Positions 53,635-61,730 of a stretch of 64,000 nucleotides of DNA are shown here, piece by piece. The stretch's first letter is position 1. Each line of letters begins with the position of its first letter. Below the pieces are notes generated by a model. The model worked only from the letters and a program-made list of their open reading frames with translations, made no database searches and was not told the DNA's origin. The position numbers were made by a program, and so were the translations under genes. The stretch is taken from positions 50,311 through 114,310 of the forward strand of contig CAJXUY010000015.1 in the NCBI GenBank assembly GCA_913060665.1, written 5' to 3'. The stretch is from an uncultured Oleiphilaceae bacterium. GTDB lineage: Bacteria > Pseudomonadota > Gammaproteobacteria > Pseudomonadales > Oleiphilaceae.

Positions 53635-54957
53635 GTGATCGTTTTTACCGTTACGAATAATGAGTCTGACCGTGTTTTTGTGGCGTCTAGCCGTAACGCT
53701 CCTGAAGATAGATGGGAGCAATTAATTACCCAAGCGAACGAAGGTTCTGAGGGTGAAATATTTGATGAAATTAGAAACCACGACACAGATGTTTTTAGTG
53801 TTGAAGAGTGGGGGTTTGGAGAAGACCCAAAAGAAATAAGGCAGCTGATGCGAGAAGCTCAGCATGACTTAGGTGCAACCGTTGTTAATACCGGTAAGGT
53901 AGACGCCTTGCCGTCTGCTAAACGTAAGAAGCTAACGGATAGAGAAGCGTCAAAACTACTTGAGGATATCGAAAAATCGCTGGCAAATGATAGCGACGAC
54001 GATTTAATTCCAATACCGTCAATACGGGCAAGTGATAAGACGGAGGCACAGGACGATATACACGATTCCGATGAGTCAGTCACCGCAAATGACACACCTC
54101 CTTCAAGTAAAGCAGAAGCAACTAAGCCTGTAGCGGTAGACCGAACAGAATCTCTCATTGAGCAACTTGCAAGAAAGGTTGAAAGAGAGAAAGTCGCCGC
54201 CAGCGCGCAAAAGCTGACCGCCAAGAAGGCTTCCGTTCAATCCAAGCCTTCTGCAAGCCCTAAAGCGGCTACTGATAAGCTAGCAAAAGAAAAATTGCCA
54301 ACAGGTCGTACTTCCTCAAGAGTCAAAGAGCAGCAAATCCGAGAGCGGATTGACAAAGAGCGTGAGGAACGAGCCCAAGCGAAACAAGCCGCAGAGCGTC
54401 GTGAAGCTGTTCAGATGAGCAAAGTCATCGCCTCTATTGAGCTCCGTAGAAAAACACAAAAGCCTACCAAGGCAAAAGCTAAACCTGCAGCCAAGTCAGG
54501 GACATTAACAAAAACAGCAAAAGCAGAGCAGCCTGTTAAATCAACGCTGACCCGCACGCCTACTGCTAATAAAGCGACGATCGCTGACACGGAACAACTT
54601 ACTCAGGCTCTAATCAAAACGGGGTTCATTGAGAAAAGTGAGCCCGTTGAAACGCCGACCAAACCGCTGTTTGACCGAGCAATGGCAATAAAATCAGCCC
54701 GAGCACTTAATGAAATTATCCGAGCAAAACGGGCGCAGCAGTATGCACCAAAAGCGCCAGAGACAGCGAAAAAGAGTGAATCAATTTCAAATGTTCAAGA
54801 TAAACGCTTACAGCGCATGATTGAAAAAGAGAAAGCGATGCTCGAAGCCAAAAAGCAAGCGATGGCCTCTTCGTCAGCGGGAGAAATGGCAGAAATTGTG
54901 GCGCGGATTGATTCTCGCACTCAAGACAATAGTAATAGGACGCTTAGAAGACGTTAG
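53635..54957 (+). CDS. GIY-YIG-like domain with long Lys/Ala-rich tail
   Basis: The 440-residue product is a two-part protein. Residues 1 to about 95 resemble a GIY-YIG fold: IVFTVTNNESDRVFVASSR, with an Arg in EDRWEQL (Arg26), a VFSVEEWGF strand, and a final REAQHDLGATVVN segment. The catalytic Tyr positions are replaced: FTV in place of GIY and FVA in place of YIG. Residues 110-440 are a charged, Lys/Ala/Glu-rich region likely to be coiled coil or disordered, with RTSSRVKEQQIRERIDKEREER. The start is GTG. It is an inference that this is a degenerate, possibly nucleic-acid-binding module. Confidence 0.6.
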   Translation: MIVFTVTNNESDRVFVASSRNAPEDRWEQLITQANEGSEGEIFDEIRNHDTDVFSVEEWGFGEDPKEIRQLMREAQHDLGATVVNTGKVDALPSAKRKKLTDREASKLLEDIEKSLANDSDDDLIPIPSIRASDKTEAQDDIHDSDESVTANDTPPSSKAEATKPVAVDRTESLIEQLARKVEREKVAASAQKLTAKKASVQSKPSASPKAATDKLAKEKLPTGRTSSRVKEQQIRERIDKEREERAQAKQAAERREAVQMSKVIASIELRRKTQKPTKAKAKPAAKSGTLTKTAKAEQPVKSTLTRTPTANKATIADTEQLTQALIKTGFIEKSEPVETPTKPLFDRAMAIKSARALNEIIRAKRAQQYAPKAPETAKKSESISNVQDKRLQRMIEKEKAMLEAKKQAMASSSAGEMAEIVARIDSRTQDNSNRTLRRR

Positions 54958-54977
54958 TAGTGCGATCTTAGGTGAGC

Positions 54978-55009
54978 GAGAATCCATTGTTTTTATGCAA
55001 TGGATTCTC
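54978..55009. terminator. Bidirectional hairpin between convergent genes
   Basis: GAGAATCCATTG (54978-54989) pairs perfectly with CAATGGATTCTC (54998-55009), loop of 8. It lies between the GIY-YIG-like gene and the convergent GST gene. Confidence 0.75.
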
Positions 55010-55020
55010 ACTTACAAATC

Positions 55021-55674
55021 TTACACCTCTGCAATTTCAATCACTTCACTCTCTTCAGCCCCCTCTTTAATCCAGATAGCGACATCAGGGTGTGAAAGCA
55101 CTCGTTCAGCATATGCCTTTAATTCACCCTCGAGCACAATGCCATACCCATGAAAGCGAATAACGACCGGCGCAAACATACAATCAGCAATTGAAAACTC
55201 ACCACATAACCATTCGCCATCCAAACCAAAGCGCTCTCGGCACTCTCCCCATATAGCCTTAATACGTTGCACTTCACTTAATGCAGCAGCAGAAGGCTCA
55301 AAGTCTAAAAACTGTTTTCGGCAATTCATCGGAAGTTCGTTACGAAGTGCGAAAAATCCAGAGTGCATTTCTGCACATACCGACCTCGCTATCGCTCGAG
55401 CATCAGCGCTTTTGGGCCAACCTCGATTACTCAAGTGTGATTCAGAAATATATTCACAAATAGCCAATGAGTCCCAGATAACCCGCGAGGTTTGAATAAG
55501 AACGGGGACTTTTAATGAAGGTGAATACTTAGCTAAATTCTCGTGCGTTTCGGGGGTATACAGCGCCACACGAATCTCTTTAAAATCAATATCAAAGTGC
55601 TTGAGTAGCAGCCAAGGCCTTAGTGACCATGATGAGTAGTTTTTATTACCAATAACCAAGCTTAGTTCAGACAT
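55021..55674 (-). CDS. Glutathione S-transferase family protein
   Basis: The 217-residue product begins LVIGNKNYSSWSLRPWLLLKHFDIDF, the typical start of a bacterial GST thioredoxin-like domain where the Ser in SSWS could contact glutathione. SLKVPVL and DSLAICEYI complete the N-domain (cis-Pro and the DSxAI motif). The all-helical C-domain (about 85-217) contains GEFSIADCMFAPVV. It would conjugate or reduce with glutathione in the cytoplasm; the substrate is unknown. AAGGAT lies before the ATG. Single gene, convergent with the GIY-YIG-like gene. Confidence 0.9.
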   Translation of the reverse strand: MSELSLVIGNKNYSSWSLRPWLLLKHFDIDFKEIRVALYTPETHENLAKYSPSLKVPVLIQTSRVIWDSLAICEYISESHLSNRGWPKSADARAIARSVCAEMHSGFFALRNELPMNCRKQFLDFEPSAAALSEVQRIKAIWGECRERFGLDGEWLCGEFSIADCMFAPVVIRFHGYGIVLEGELKAYAERVLSHPDVAIWIKEGAEESEVIEIAEV

Positions 55675-55793
55675 TGAGAGATCCTTCTATCGTATAAATC
55701 TATTGTTTTGTCACCGAGTCACAAGACTATCAGAATAATGCATCTTCCAGAAAAAAGGTAAGTAGCCCATTGATAGTCAGGTGCTCTCTGACA

Positions 55794-56024
55794 TTACTTC
55801 CAAAATGGCTTTTCTGCTTCTTTCAGTGCATCTGCCCGTGTCACACCGATATCTTTCAGTAAATAGTCAGGCAACTGTGCGAGCTTTCTGCGCTGCTGCA
55901 CGTTCTGTCGATATTGATTGATCTTGACTAACCAGCCTCTTAGGCGCTCTAGTAATGCTGGGCTGATTCTGTCGCGCTTTAATAGCACAACTTGATAGCG
56001 GCCAAATCTAACAATTGATGTCAT
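55794..56024 (-). CDS. DUF1127 family small protein
   Basis: The 76-residue basic product has the DUF1127 core near its end: RRKLAQLPDYLLKDIGVTRADALKEAEKPFW. The Leu-rich, Arg-rich N-terminus is also typical. Some small DUF1127 proteins affect RNA turnover, phosphate or stress responses in alphaproteobacteria, but this one is not characterised. The gene is divergent from the MocR-type regulator, with about 207 bases between starts, and GGAG precedes its ATG. The operator in that gap suggests the regulator controls it. Confidence 0.9.
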   Translation of the reverse strand: MTSIVRFGRYQVVLLKRDRISPALLERLRGWLVKINQYRQNVQQRRKLAQLPDYLLKDIGVTRADALKEAEKPFWK

Positions 56025-56122
56025 TTCTCTCTCCTTACCTGTCGTTGAGCGGGGTCGTCCACCGTAAGATAATGATAGAGAAAATCATTGAACCGAAACA
56101 GATTCAAAACTAGACTATTTAA

Positions 56123-56177
56123 ACCATAACAGATCAATACAAACTTATCTGTTATGGTGTTATTGACCTTAATCTGT
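56123..56177. promoter_or_regulatory. MocR-type operator in the divergent intergenic region
   Basis: ACCATAACAGAT (56123-56134) and ATCTGTTATGGT (56147-56158) form a perfect 12-bp inverted repeat with a 12-base spacer. A third ATCTGT (56172-56177) stands 25 bases from the second copy in the same direction. MocR regulators such as PdxR often use one inverted plus one direct repeat of this kind. The location between the DUF1127 and MocR genes supports the call. Confidence 0.65.
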
Positions 56178-56231
56178 ACCGATTGATCATGAGTCCACCC
56201 CAATTATTAAACCAATCACTGGATACTCTCC

Positions 56232-57671
56232 ATGGAACAGCACCGTTATAGTCAAATAGCGAACCAAGTACAGCAACATATTCGTGAAGGACTTTATAAA
56301 GCTGAAGATAAGCTCCCCTCCGTAAGAGCTTTGGCTAAACAGCAGCAAGCGAGCGTTTCAACCATTCTTGCGGCTTATGGCTTACTAGAAGACTGGGGTA
56401 TGATTGAGGTTCGCCCTAAGTCAGGTTATTACGTAAGACGGAACCTGAATAAAGTGCCTGAGGCGCCATCAATTACTCAGGCAGCAAATTCACCCGAAGA
56501 GGTCTCCACACCTGAACTCGTAATGGAAGTGATGCGGGACTCAAGTTCTCCGGACTTAATTAGCTTCGGGGCAGCTGTTCCGGCAAGTGATTTTCCGGTC
56601 ATCAATCAGTTGAAACGAATTTTCTCTCAAAAGGTTCGCACTGAACCATTCATCGGGATTGGTTATGACTCAAGCAAAGGCAGCGACCCATTAAGGCGTC
56701 AATTAGCCAGACGCGCTATCGATGCAGGCATACTAATATCACCAGGAGATATTGTGATTGCCGAAGGCTGCCAAGCGGCCGTGGGGCTTTGTTTAAGGGC
56801 ACTCACAAAACCGGGTGATATCGTGGCTGTTGAAACACCTAGTTACTATGGTTTGCTTCAATTGATCGAAGCGCTTGGGTTGAAAGCCATCGAGATTCCC
56901 TCTAACGCCGAACACGGCATGAGTATCGAGGCATTAAAACTGGCATTTGAACAATGGCCCATCAATATTGTGTTAAGCATCCCCTGTTTCAGTAACCCGG
57001 TGGGCACGCTGATGCCCGATGAAAACAAACAGGAACTGCTTGATCTAATCTACCAATACGATGTGCCCTTAATTGAAGATGATATCTATGGTGACCTAGG
57101 CTACGGGGCACAGCGCCCGAAAGCGGTAAAAGCGTTCGATTCAAAAGGTCAGGTGCTGCTTTGCTCTTCGGTTTCTAAAACACTTGAACCACAACTGGGT
57201 ATAGGCTGGGTGATGCCCGGAAAATACCTCAAGCTAATCGAATACCAAAAATTTCTCAGTAGCACCGGCAGCTTTCGCCTACCTCAAATGGCTGTCGCTG
57301 AGTTTCTGGCAGGTGGTGGATATGACCGCCACCTAAGATTGGCACGAGACGCCTATCGCCAACGTCGCGATAGGCTGACAGATCTCATTTCGCTGCACTT
57401 TCCCGAAGGCACCCGAATGTCCGCTCCTCAAGGCGGTTTTGTAGCGTGGATTCAGCTCCCAAAGGGCGTTGCGGCGACCAAACTCTACCAGGAGGCTCGG
57501 GAACACCGCATTCTAATTGCCCCAGGAGAAATATTTTCATCCGACCCTAAAAAGTATCCTCATTCTATTCGAATCAGCTATGCCAATAGTTGGACAACCG
57601 AACGTGAAGCCGCCATTCAAACATTAGGCAAGCTAGCCAAACAGCAGCTTTCGATTGATAGCTCTGCATGA
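56232..57671 (+). CDS. MocR-type (GntR/aminotransferase) transcriptional regulator
   Basis: The 479-residue product fuses an N-terminal GntR winged helix (SQIANQVQQHIREGLYKAEDKLPSVRALAKQQQASVSTILAAY pattern) to a class I aminotransferase-like domain. The PLP Lys is in SSVSKTLEPQLGIGW; EDDIYGDLGY is another fold mark. In this group the domain often binds PLP or an amino acid and does not act as an enzyme. It probably regulates the divergent DUF1127 gene and itself through the operator at 56123-56177. It is not clearly PdxR, since no pyridoxine genes are near. Confidence 0.92.
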   Translation: MEQHRYSQIANQVQQHIREGLYKAEDKLPSVRALAKQQQASVSTILAAYGLLEDWGMIEVRPKSGYYVRRNLNKVPEAPSITQAANSPEEVSTPELVMEVMRDSSSPDLISFGAAVPASDFPVINQLKRIFSQKVRTEPFIGIGYDSSKGSDPLRRQLARRAIDAGILISPGDIVIAEGCQAAVGLCLRALTKPGDIVAVETPSYYGLLQLIEALGLKAIEIPSNAEHGMSIEALKLAFEQWPINIVLSIPCFSNPVGTLMPDENKQELLDLIYQYDVPLIEDDIYGDLGYGAQRPKAVKAFDSKGQVLLCSSVSKTLEPQLGIGWVMPGKYLKLIEYQKFLSSTGSFRLPQMAVAEFLAGGGYDRHLRLARDAYRQRRDRLTDLISLHFPEGTRMSAPQGGFVAWIQLPKGVAATKLYQEAREHRILIAPGEIFSSDPKKYPHSIRISYANSWTTEREAAIQTLGKLAKQQLSIDSSA

Positions 57672-57705
57672 AAGCACATTATTTAAACTCATGTATAAGC
57701 CTGAC

Positions 57706-57735
57706 TTGTAGGTCGGGTTAAAACCCGACCTACAA
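57706..57735. repeat. REP-like palindrome
   Basis: TTGTAGGTCGGGTT (57706-57719) and its reverse complement (57722-57735) flank a 2-base loop. The GTAGGTCGGGTT core resembles extragenic palindromes seen in many gammaproteobacteria. It lies between convergent genes and could also act as a transcription end signal. A second hairpin, TACAAAAA/TTTTTGTA (57731-57754), overlaps it. Confidence 0.7.
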
Positions 57736-57783
57736 AAAGCCCCCAGTTTTTGTAAATAGCTCAGAACTGTCTGTTAAGAAAAC

Positions 57784-58344
57784 TCATACTGCCTCATTGG
57801 CTGTTACAACATAGCGTAACGGGCCGCCTGCTTGAATCGAATCAAACGGATAGCAGGTAACCAGCATCAACCGAGGAGGAGACTGCTCATCTTCGGTAAG
57901 ATCTATCATATGCGTTTCAGCGTTAATAATATCGATCTCAGAGACCACATAAACCCGCCATAGGCCATGAAGGTCCTGAACCGATATTTCATCACCAATA
58001 CTCAAACCATTGAGTGAACTAAAATGGGTGTCTCGATGACCTGCCACCACCATCAACCTTTTATTCTCAGCCCCTCCTGTGCCCAACATTCGACCTGGCC
58101 CAAATGCCAAGGCCTGACCACTCACACTATCTAAAACAATCATCGGATCAGCAGTACCTAACTGTAACTTTGCCACAGGCCAAGTATCAGCCCAAGGCCA
58201 CGGCTTTTGGCTTTGGTGATGTTTCAAGGAGCTCTGCCAGGCATATTCGAGCATCCATTGAGCGGCCATAGCCTTTAGTTGAATAGCGCCACCCAACCCC
58301 ATCAACAGCGACCCTAAAGACATCAGTAAAATCATTTTTTTCAT
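57784..58344 (-). CDS. Class GN sortase
   Basis: The 186-residue product has a short N-terminal membrane segment (about 4-22) and the sortase fold. Catalytic residues are His103 in AGHRDTHF, Cys164 in TCYPFD and Arg177 in GGPLRY. The family is found in marine and other proteobacteria and works with one dedicated substrate. It cleaves the substrate's C-terminal sorting signal and joins the protein to an unknown acceptor at the cell surface. The start overlaps the upstream substrate gene by 4 bases, so they are coupled. AGGAG precedes the ATG. Confidence 0.92.
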   Translation of the reverse strand: MKKMILLMSLGSLLMGLGGAIQLKAMAAQWMLEYAWQSSLKHHQSQKPWPWADTWPVAKLQLGTADPMIVLDSVSGQALAFGPGRMLGTGGAENKRLMVVAGHRDTHFSSLNGLSIGDEISVQDLHGLWRVYVVSEIDIINAETHMIDLTEDEQSPPRLMLVTCYPFDSIQAGGPLRYVVTANEAV

Positions 58345-60728
58345 GATGACTCTCCTCCCGTTGATGACTCCCCTTTCGTTAAAGGTATATGCTTTTTAAA
58401 GGGTGCTCTAAAACGGCTCTGGTAAAACAGCCCAACCCCCAGCATATAGCATAAAAAACCGGCGAGCATATACAGTTGCGATGAGGTTGCGGTTTGAGGA
58501 AGCCGAACCATTTTGGGCGTGCTGCCTTTTGGCAATAACTGGGGGACAGCATCTTGCTTTAACGCTAACGCTTCAGGCCTTGAAACAACCTCTTCAACCG
58601 CAACCAAGCTAGTATAAGGGCTAACTAAGTGATGCTTCAGCGCGACGGCAATCACATCCCCTCGAAGGCGTTCTTTATTCTCTTTAGCATTATCAAGAGA
58701 GGCTGAATCCACCAAAGACTCAATTTTCTGTCTGGCCCAATAAGTCGCGATACCTTTGGCTTGTTTAGCGCCATTGAGGTCAATAGTCTGCTCCCAAAGA
58801 GGTGTCTGACTTTGATACATCCCAACACTGTTAGCCGACAACCTGATAGCAGATGCTTTTTTAGTATGCTTGATCACCTGAACAACCGGCTCACCTAAAT
58901 AGAGGTCATTTATTTTGCTTGGGTAATGTTCAAATCTGGTTGAAGAGCCGTCTTTAGTGAGGCTCATCGCCAAGTCACTCAGCACCGGTGCTCTCAGTTT
59001 ATCAAATAGGCTTTTCAGTTTGGCCTCCACTTCGGTTAAATCACCAATATAGGTAAAACTCCCTCGACCAAACTCCGCAGCTTTTCTCATAAAGTAGCTA
59101 TTCGGTGCCGACCCGATACCGATAGTAAATAACCTTGAGTCGCCCAGTTCCTGTTGAATTTGATCAAATAACGCCGCCTCGTTCCCCACGCTACCATCTG
59201 TCACAAAAATTACCTGACGAAGGTAACCAGGATAAACCGCGCCTGAAAAACCTGCCGTCAGTGCGGAAGACATTTCAGTTCCACCGCTGGCTTGCAAGCT
59301 TCTAACATAATCAAGCGCCTCAGCGACCTTTTGAGGACTAGCAGGTACAGAGCGTTTAAACAGCGAATGAGTAAAGCTGTTAAACTCAATTACATTAAAC
59401 CGGTCTCCTGCCCTCAGGCTATGGAGAGCCTTCACCAATGACGCTTTTGCTTGCCGTATCGACTCTCCGCCCATTGACCCAGACGTGTCGATCACAAACA
59501 CCTGCTCTCTGGGCAACATCATCTCTTCTGGCAATTGCTGAGGAGGCATCACCATTAACAACGAGTATTGCTCCCCTTTCCACTCTTCACTAAACAACGC
59601 CGCTTTGGGCTCAGCCCCCATCTGAGATTGCCATGTCAAAACGAAATCTCGATCCATTGGGCTTTTGCCACTATTGAGACTCACCTGATAGCGACTCTGC
59701 CCTCCCCTTTCTTGACCATCATAGTCTTGCGACTGAACAACCACCTGATGACTCAAACTGCTCATATTTTCAACAGGGAAGCCAGCATCAATGTCTGCCA
59801 CCAGTGTGACGTTATGGGAGTTCGCCGGCATCACAGCAAGAGGAACTGTAAAAGGAGATATTAAATGAGCATCCGGTACTTGAGTCGTAGGTAAAGCCCA
59901 CCCGGTCATAGCATCAATAGTAGATGACGGATTTTGTTCGTTAATATGACTAGCAATGGCTTCTGCTGATTCAGCGCCCATTGGAACTTTGTGGCTGACA
60001 CCATCCTCAGAAATAGTCGTGCCAGGGAAGTATCGAGGCGTAGTGGTGAGAGGAAATCGAAGCTCGAACATACCCTGGTCATAACGAGCCACCTGATTGT
60101 ATTCCAGCGTGATTTCAATCGTTTCTCCAGGTGGAATATTGGCGATATTATTAGTGAATAAGTTGGGGCGATGCTGCTCTACCAGTGCTGATTTTTTCCC
60201 AGCAGCCTTGGCATTCTGGTAGATTTTTTTCGCTTGAGCCTTCTCCTTAACCTCTCCTTTAATCAGCCGAGTTCCAACCTTCATTTCCATTTTATAAAGT
60301 GCGGCATTTTCAGGCAGAGGGAACGCATAAATCGCTTCCAACCATTCTGACGTATCATTTTTAAATCTCTGCTTTAGGGTGGCCGTTAAGATTAATCCTG
60401 ACACATTAATCGCAACGTCTTCTGCTAATAACGTTGCAGGTTTATAGTGAATATCTCGACCAGACGTTGCAGTGCTACCGTTCGATAATAGCGGCTTCCA
60501 TAGCAACCGGCCGCTATCCACCTGATCAAGAGTTACCTCACGCTCAACACCTTGCTCTGTAAAAGCCTGTGCAGACAAGCTGTACCCTGTCAGCAACATC
60601 AGTAGAGCCATCAACATAAGCATGTCTTGTATTCTTGAATACCACCAAGATCTAGTTAGCCGTTTCTGAGCGCTACCACACTCACCTTGCCTAACAACGA
60701 ATTGATCCCCCGTTACTGTAAGTCCCAT
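58341..60728 (-). CDS. Marine proteobacterial sortase target protein (VIT and VWA domains)
   Basis: The 795-residue substrate of the sortase has an N-terminal leader with a membrane segment near 36-54, then a VIT domain (about 95-240: ATLKQRFKNDTSEWLEAIYAFPLP, GEVKEKAQAKKIYQNAKAAG). A VWA domain follows with the MIDAS DTSGSMGG near 410. Near the C-terminus, RLPQTATSSQ (about 743) is the likely sorting motif, followed by a membrane helix and a basic tail. The VWA domain would bind a metal and a partner outside the cell. It is the first gene of a two-gene unit with the sortase. Confidence 0.92.
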   Translation of the reverse strand: MGLTVTGDQFVVRQGECGSAQKRLTRSWWYSRIQDMLMLMALLMLLTGYSLSAQAFTEQGVEREVTLDQVDSGRLLWKPLLSNGSTATSGRDIHYKPATLLAEDVAINVSGLILTATLKQRFKNDTSEWLEAIYAFPLPENAALYKMEMKVGTRLIKGEVKEKAQAKKIYQNAKAAGKKSALVEQHRPNLFTNNIANIPPGETIEITLEYNQVARYDQGMFELRFPLTTTPRYFPGTTISEDGVSHKVPMGAESAEAIASHINEQNPSSTIDAMTGWALPTTQVPDAHLISPFTVPLAVMPANSHNVTLVADIDAGFPVENMSSLSHQVVVQSQDYDGQERGGQSRYQVSLNSGKSPMDRDFVLTWQSQMGAEPKAALFSEEWKGEQYSLLMVMPPQQLPEEMMLPREQVFVIDTSGSMGGESIRQAKASLVKALHSLRAGDRFNVIEFNSFTHSLFKRSVPASPQKVAEALDYVRSLQASGGTEMSSALTAGFSGAVYPGYLRQVIFVTDGSVGNEAALFDQIQQELGDSRLFTIGIGSAPNSYFMRKAAEFGRGSFTYIGDLTEVEAKLKSLFDKLRAPVLSDLAMSLTKDGSSTRFEHYPSKINDLYLGEPVVQVIKHTKKASAIRLSANSVGMYQSQTPLWEQTIDLNGAKQAKGIATYWARQKIESLVDSASLDNAKENKERLRGDVIAVALKHHLVSPYTSLVAVEEVVSRPEALALKQDAVPQLLPKGSTPKMVRLPQTATSSQLYMLAGFLCYMLGVGLFYQSRFRAPFKKHIPLTKGESSTGGESS

Positions 60729-60968
60729 TTTCCAGCCCTCTTATTATGACATTTAGCTCGCGTTCAATTTGAATCTACCGTCATTACAACAATCAAAAGC
60801 GTCGATTCAGAGGACGAAAAGTGAAACGTTAGGGATGAAATGTGATGAATTATGACAAAGCATCTTACAGGGATAGTGCTATCGCCTCAGTCATGCTTTA
60901 ATTATCATCACCTTAGCAAACAATATTGATAAATAGCGCTGTACTGGAAACCAAGAGCCAGATAAACC

Positions 60969-61670
60969 ATGAAACGAAAAATAGCCATCATAGAAGACGA
61001 ACCTGCGATCCGCGCAAACTATTGTGATGCGCTCACCAAGTACGGCTATGAAGTAGTGGACTTTGACAATCGAATCGATGCACTCGCGCACTTTGAAAAC
61101 ACATTGCCAGACTTGGTGATTATTGACGTAGGGCTGGGTGATGACATTGAGGGAGGGTTTGAAATATGTCGTCAATTGAGGGTTAAATCTCCTGAACTGC
61201 CCATGATATTTCTCACCGCCAGAGACAGCGAACTAGACCAGATTTTAGGGCTCAAACTAGGTGCAGATGACTATCTCACCAAAGATATCTCGCTGCCTCA
61301 TATGATGGCCCGTATTGTTGCACTTTTCCGCAGGGTAGAGGCTATGCAACGCAATGTAAAAACACACGAAGAGCTACTCACTCGAGGCTCGTTAGATGTC
61401 AACGTTGATCGTATGATTGTGACTTGGAAGTCTTACTTGATTGACCTTACTGTAACCGAATTCTGGATGCTTCACGCATTAATCAAGCACCCCGGCCATG
61501 TAAAAAACCGCACTCAATTGATGGATGCAGCCAACACTGTATTAGATGATAATACTATCACTTCACACATCAAACGGATACGCAAAAAGTTCACCTCTAT
61601 TGATAGCGGTTTTAATAACATTCAAACGGCTTACGGCATGGGCTATCGCTGGAAACTTGATGACGCGTAG
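60969..61670 (+). CDS. pdsR: Dedicated sortase system response regulator (PdsR-like)
   Basis: The 233-residue OmpR-type regulator has a receiver domain with phosphoacceptor Asp53 (LVIIDVGLGDDIEGGFEICRQ) and Lys in DDYLTKDISLPHM. The C-terminal winged helix ends NNIQTAYGMGYRWKLDD. This family is the dedicated sortase system regulator, and the gene is divergent from the substrate gene across 240 bases, as expected. It probably controls the sortase and target genes. It is followed by the kinase gene. Confidence 0.9.
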   Translation: MKRKIAIIEDEPAIRANYCDALTKYGYEVVDFDNRIDALAHFENTLPDLVIIDVGLGDDIEGGFEICRQLRVKSPELPMIFLTARDSELDQILGLKLGADDYLTKDISLPHMMARIVALFRRVEAMQRNVKTHEELLTRGSLDVNVDRMIVTWKSYLIDLTVTEFWMLHALIKHPGHVKNRTQLMDAANTVLDDNTITSHIKRIRKKFTSIDSGFNNIQTAYGMGYRWKLDDA

Positions 61671-61730
61671 ATACCCTGCAACCATTCGATTAATTATCGC
61701 CCATGACACAACCCTGTCAGGACTACCGTT

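Noticed and set aside
53859..54224. 121-codon minus-strand frame within the GIY-YIG-like gene
   Set aside because: Ser-rich shadow of the plus-strand gene, without domain features.
56021..56203. 60-codon minus-strand frame upstream of DUF1127
   Set aside because: It covers the MocR operator and overlaps the DUF1127 start; more likely leader sequence.
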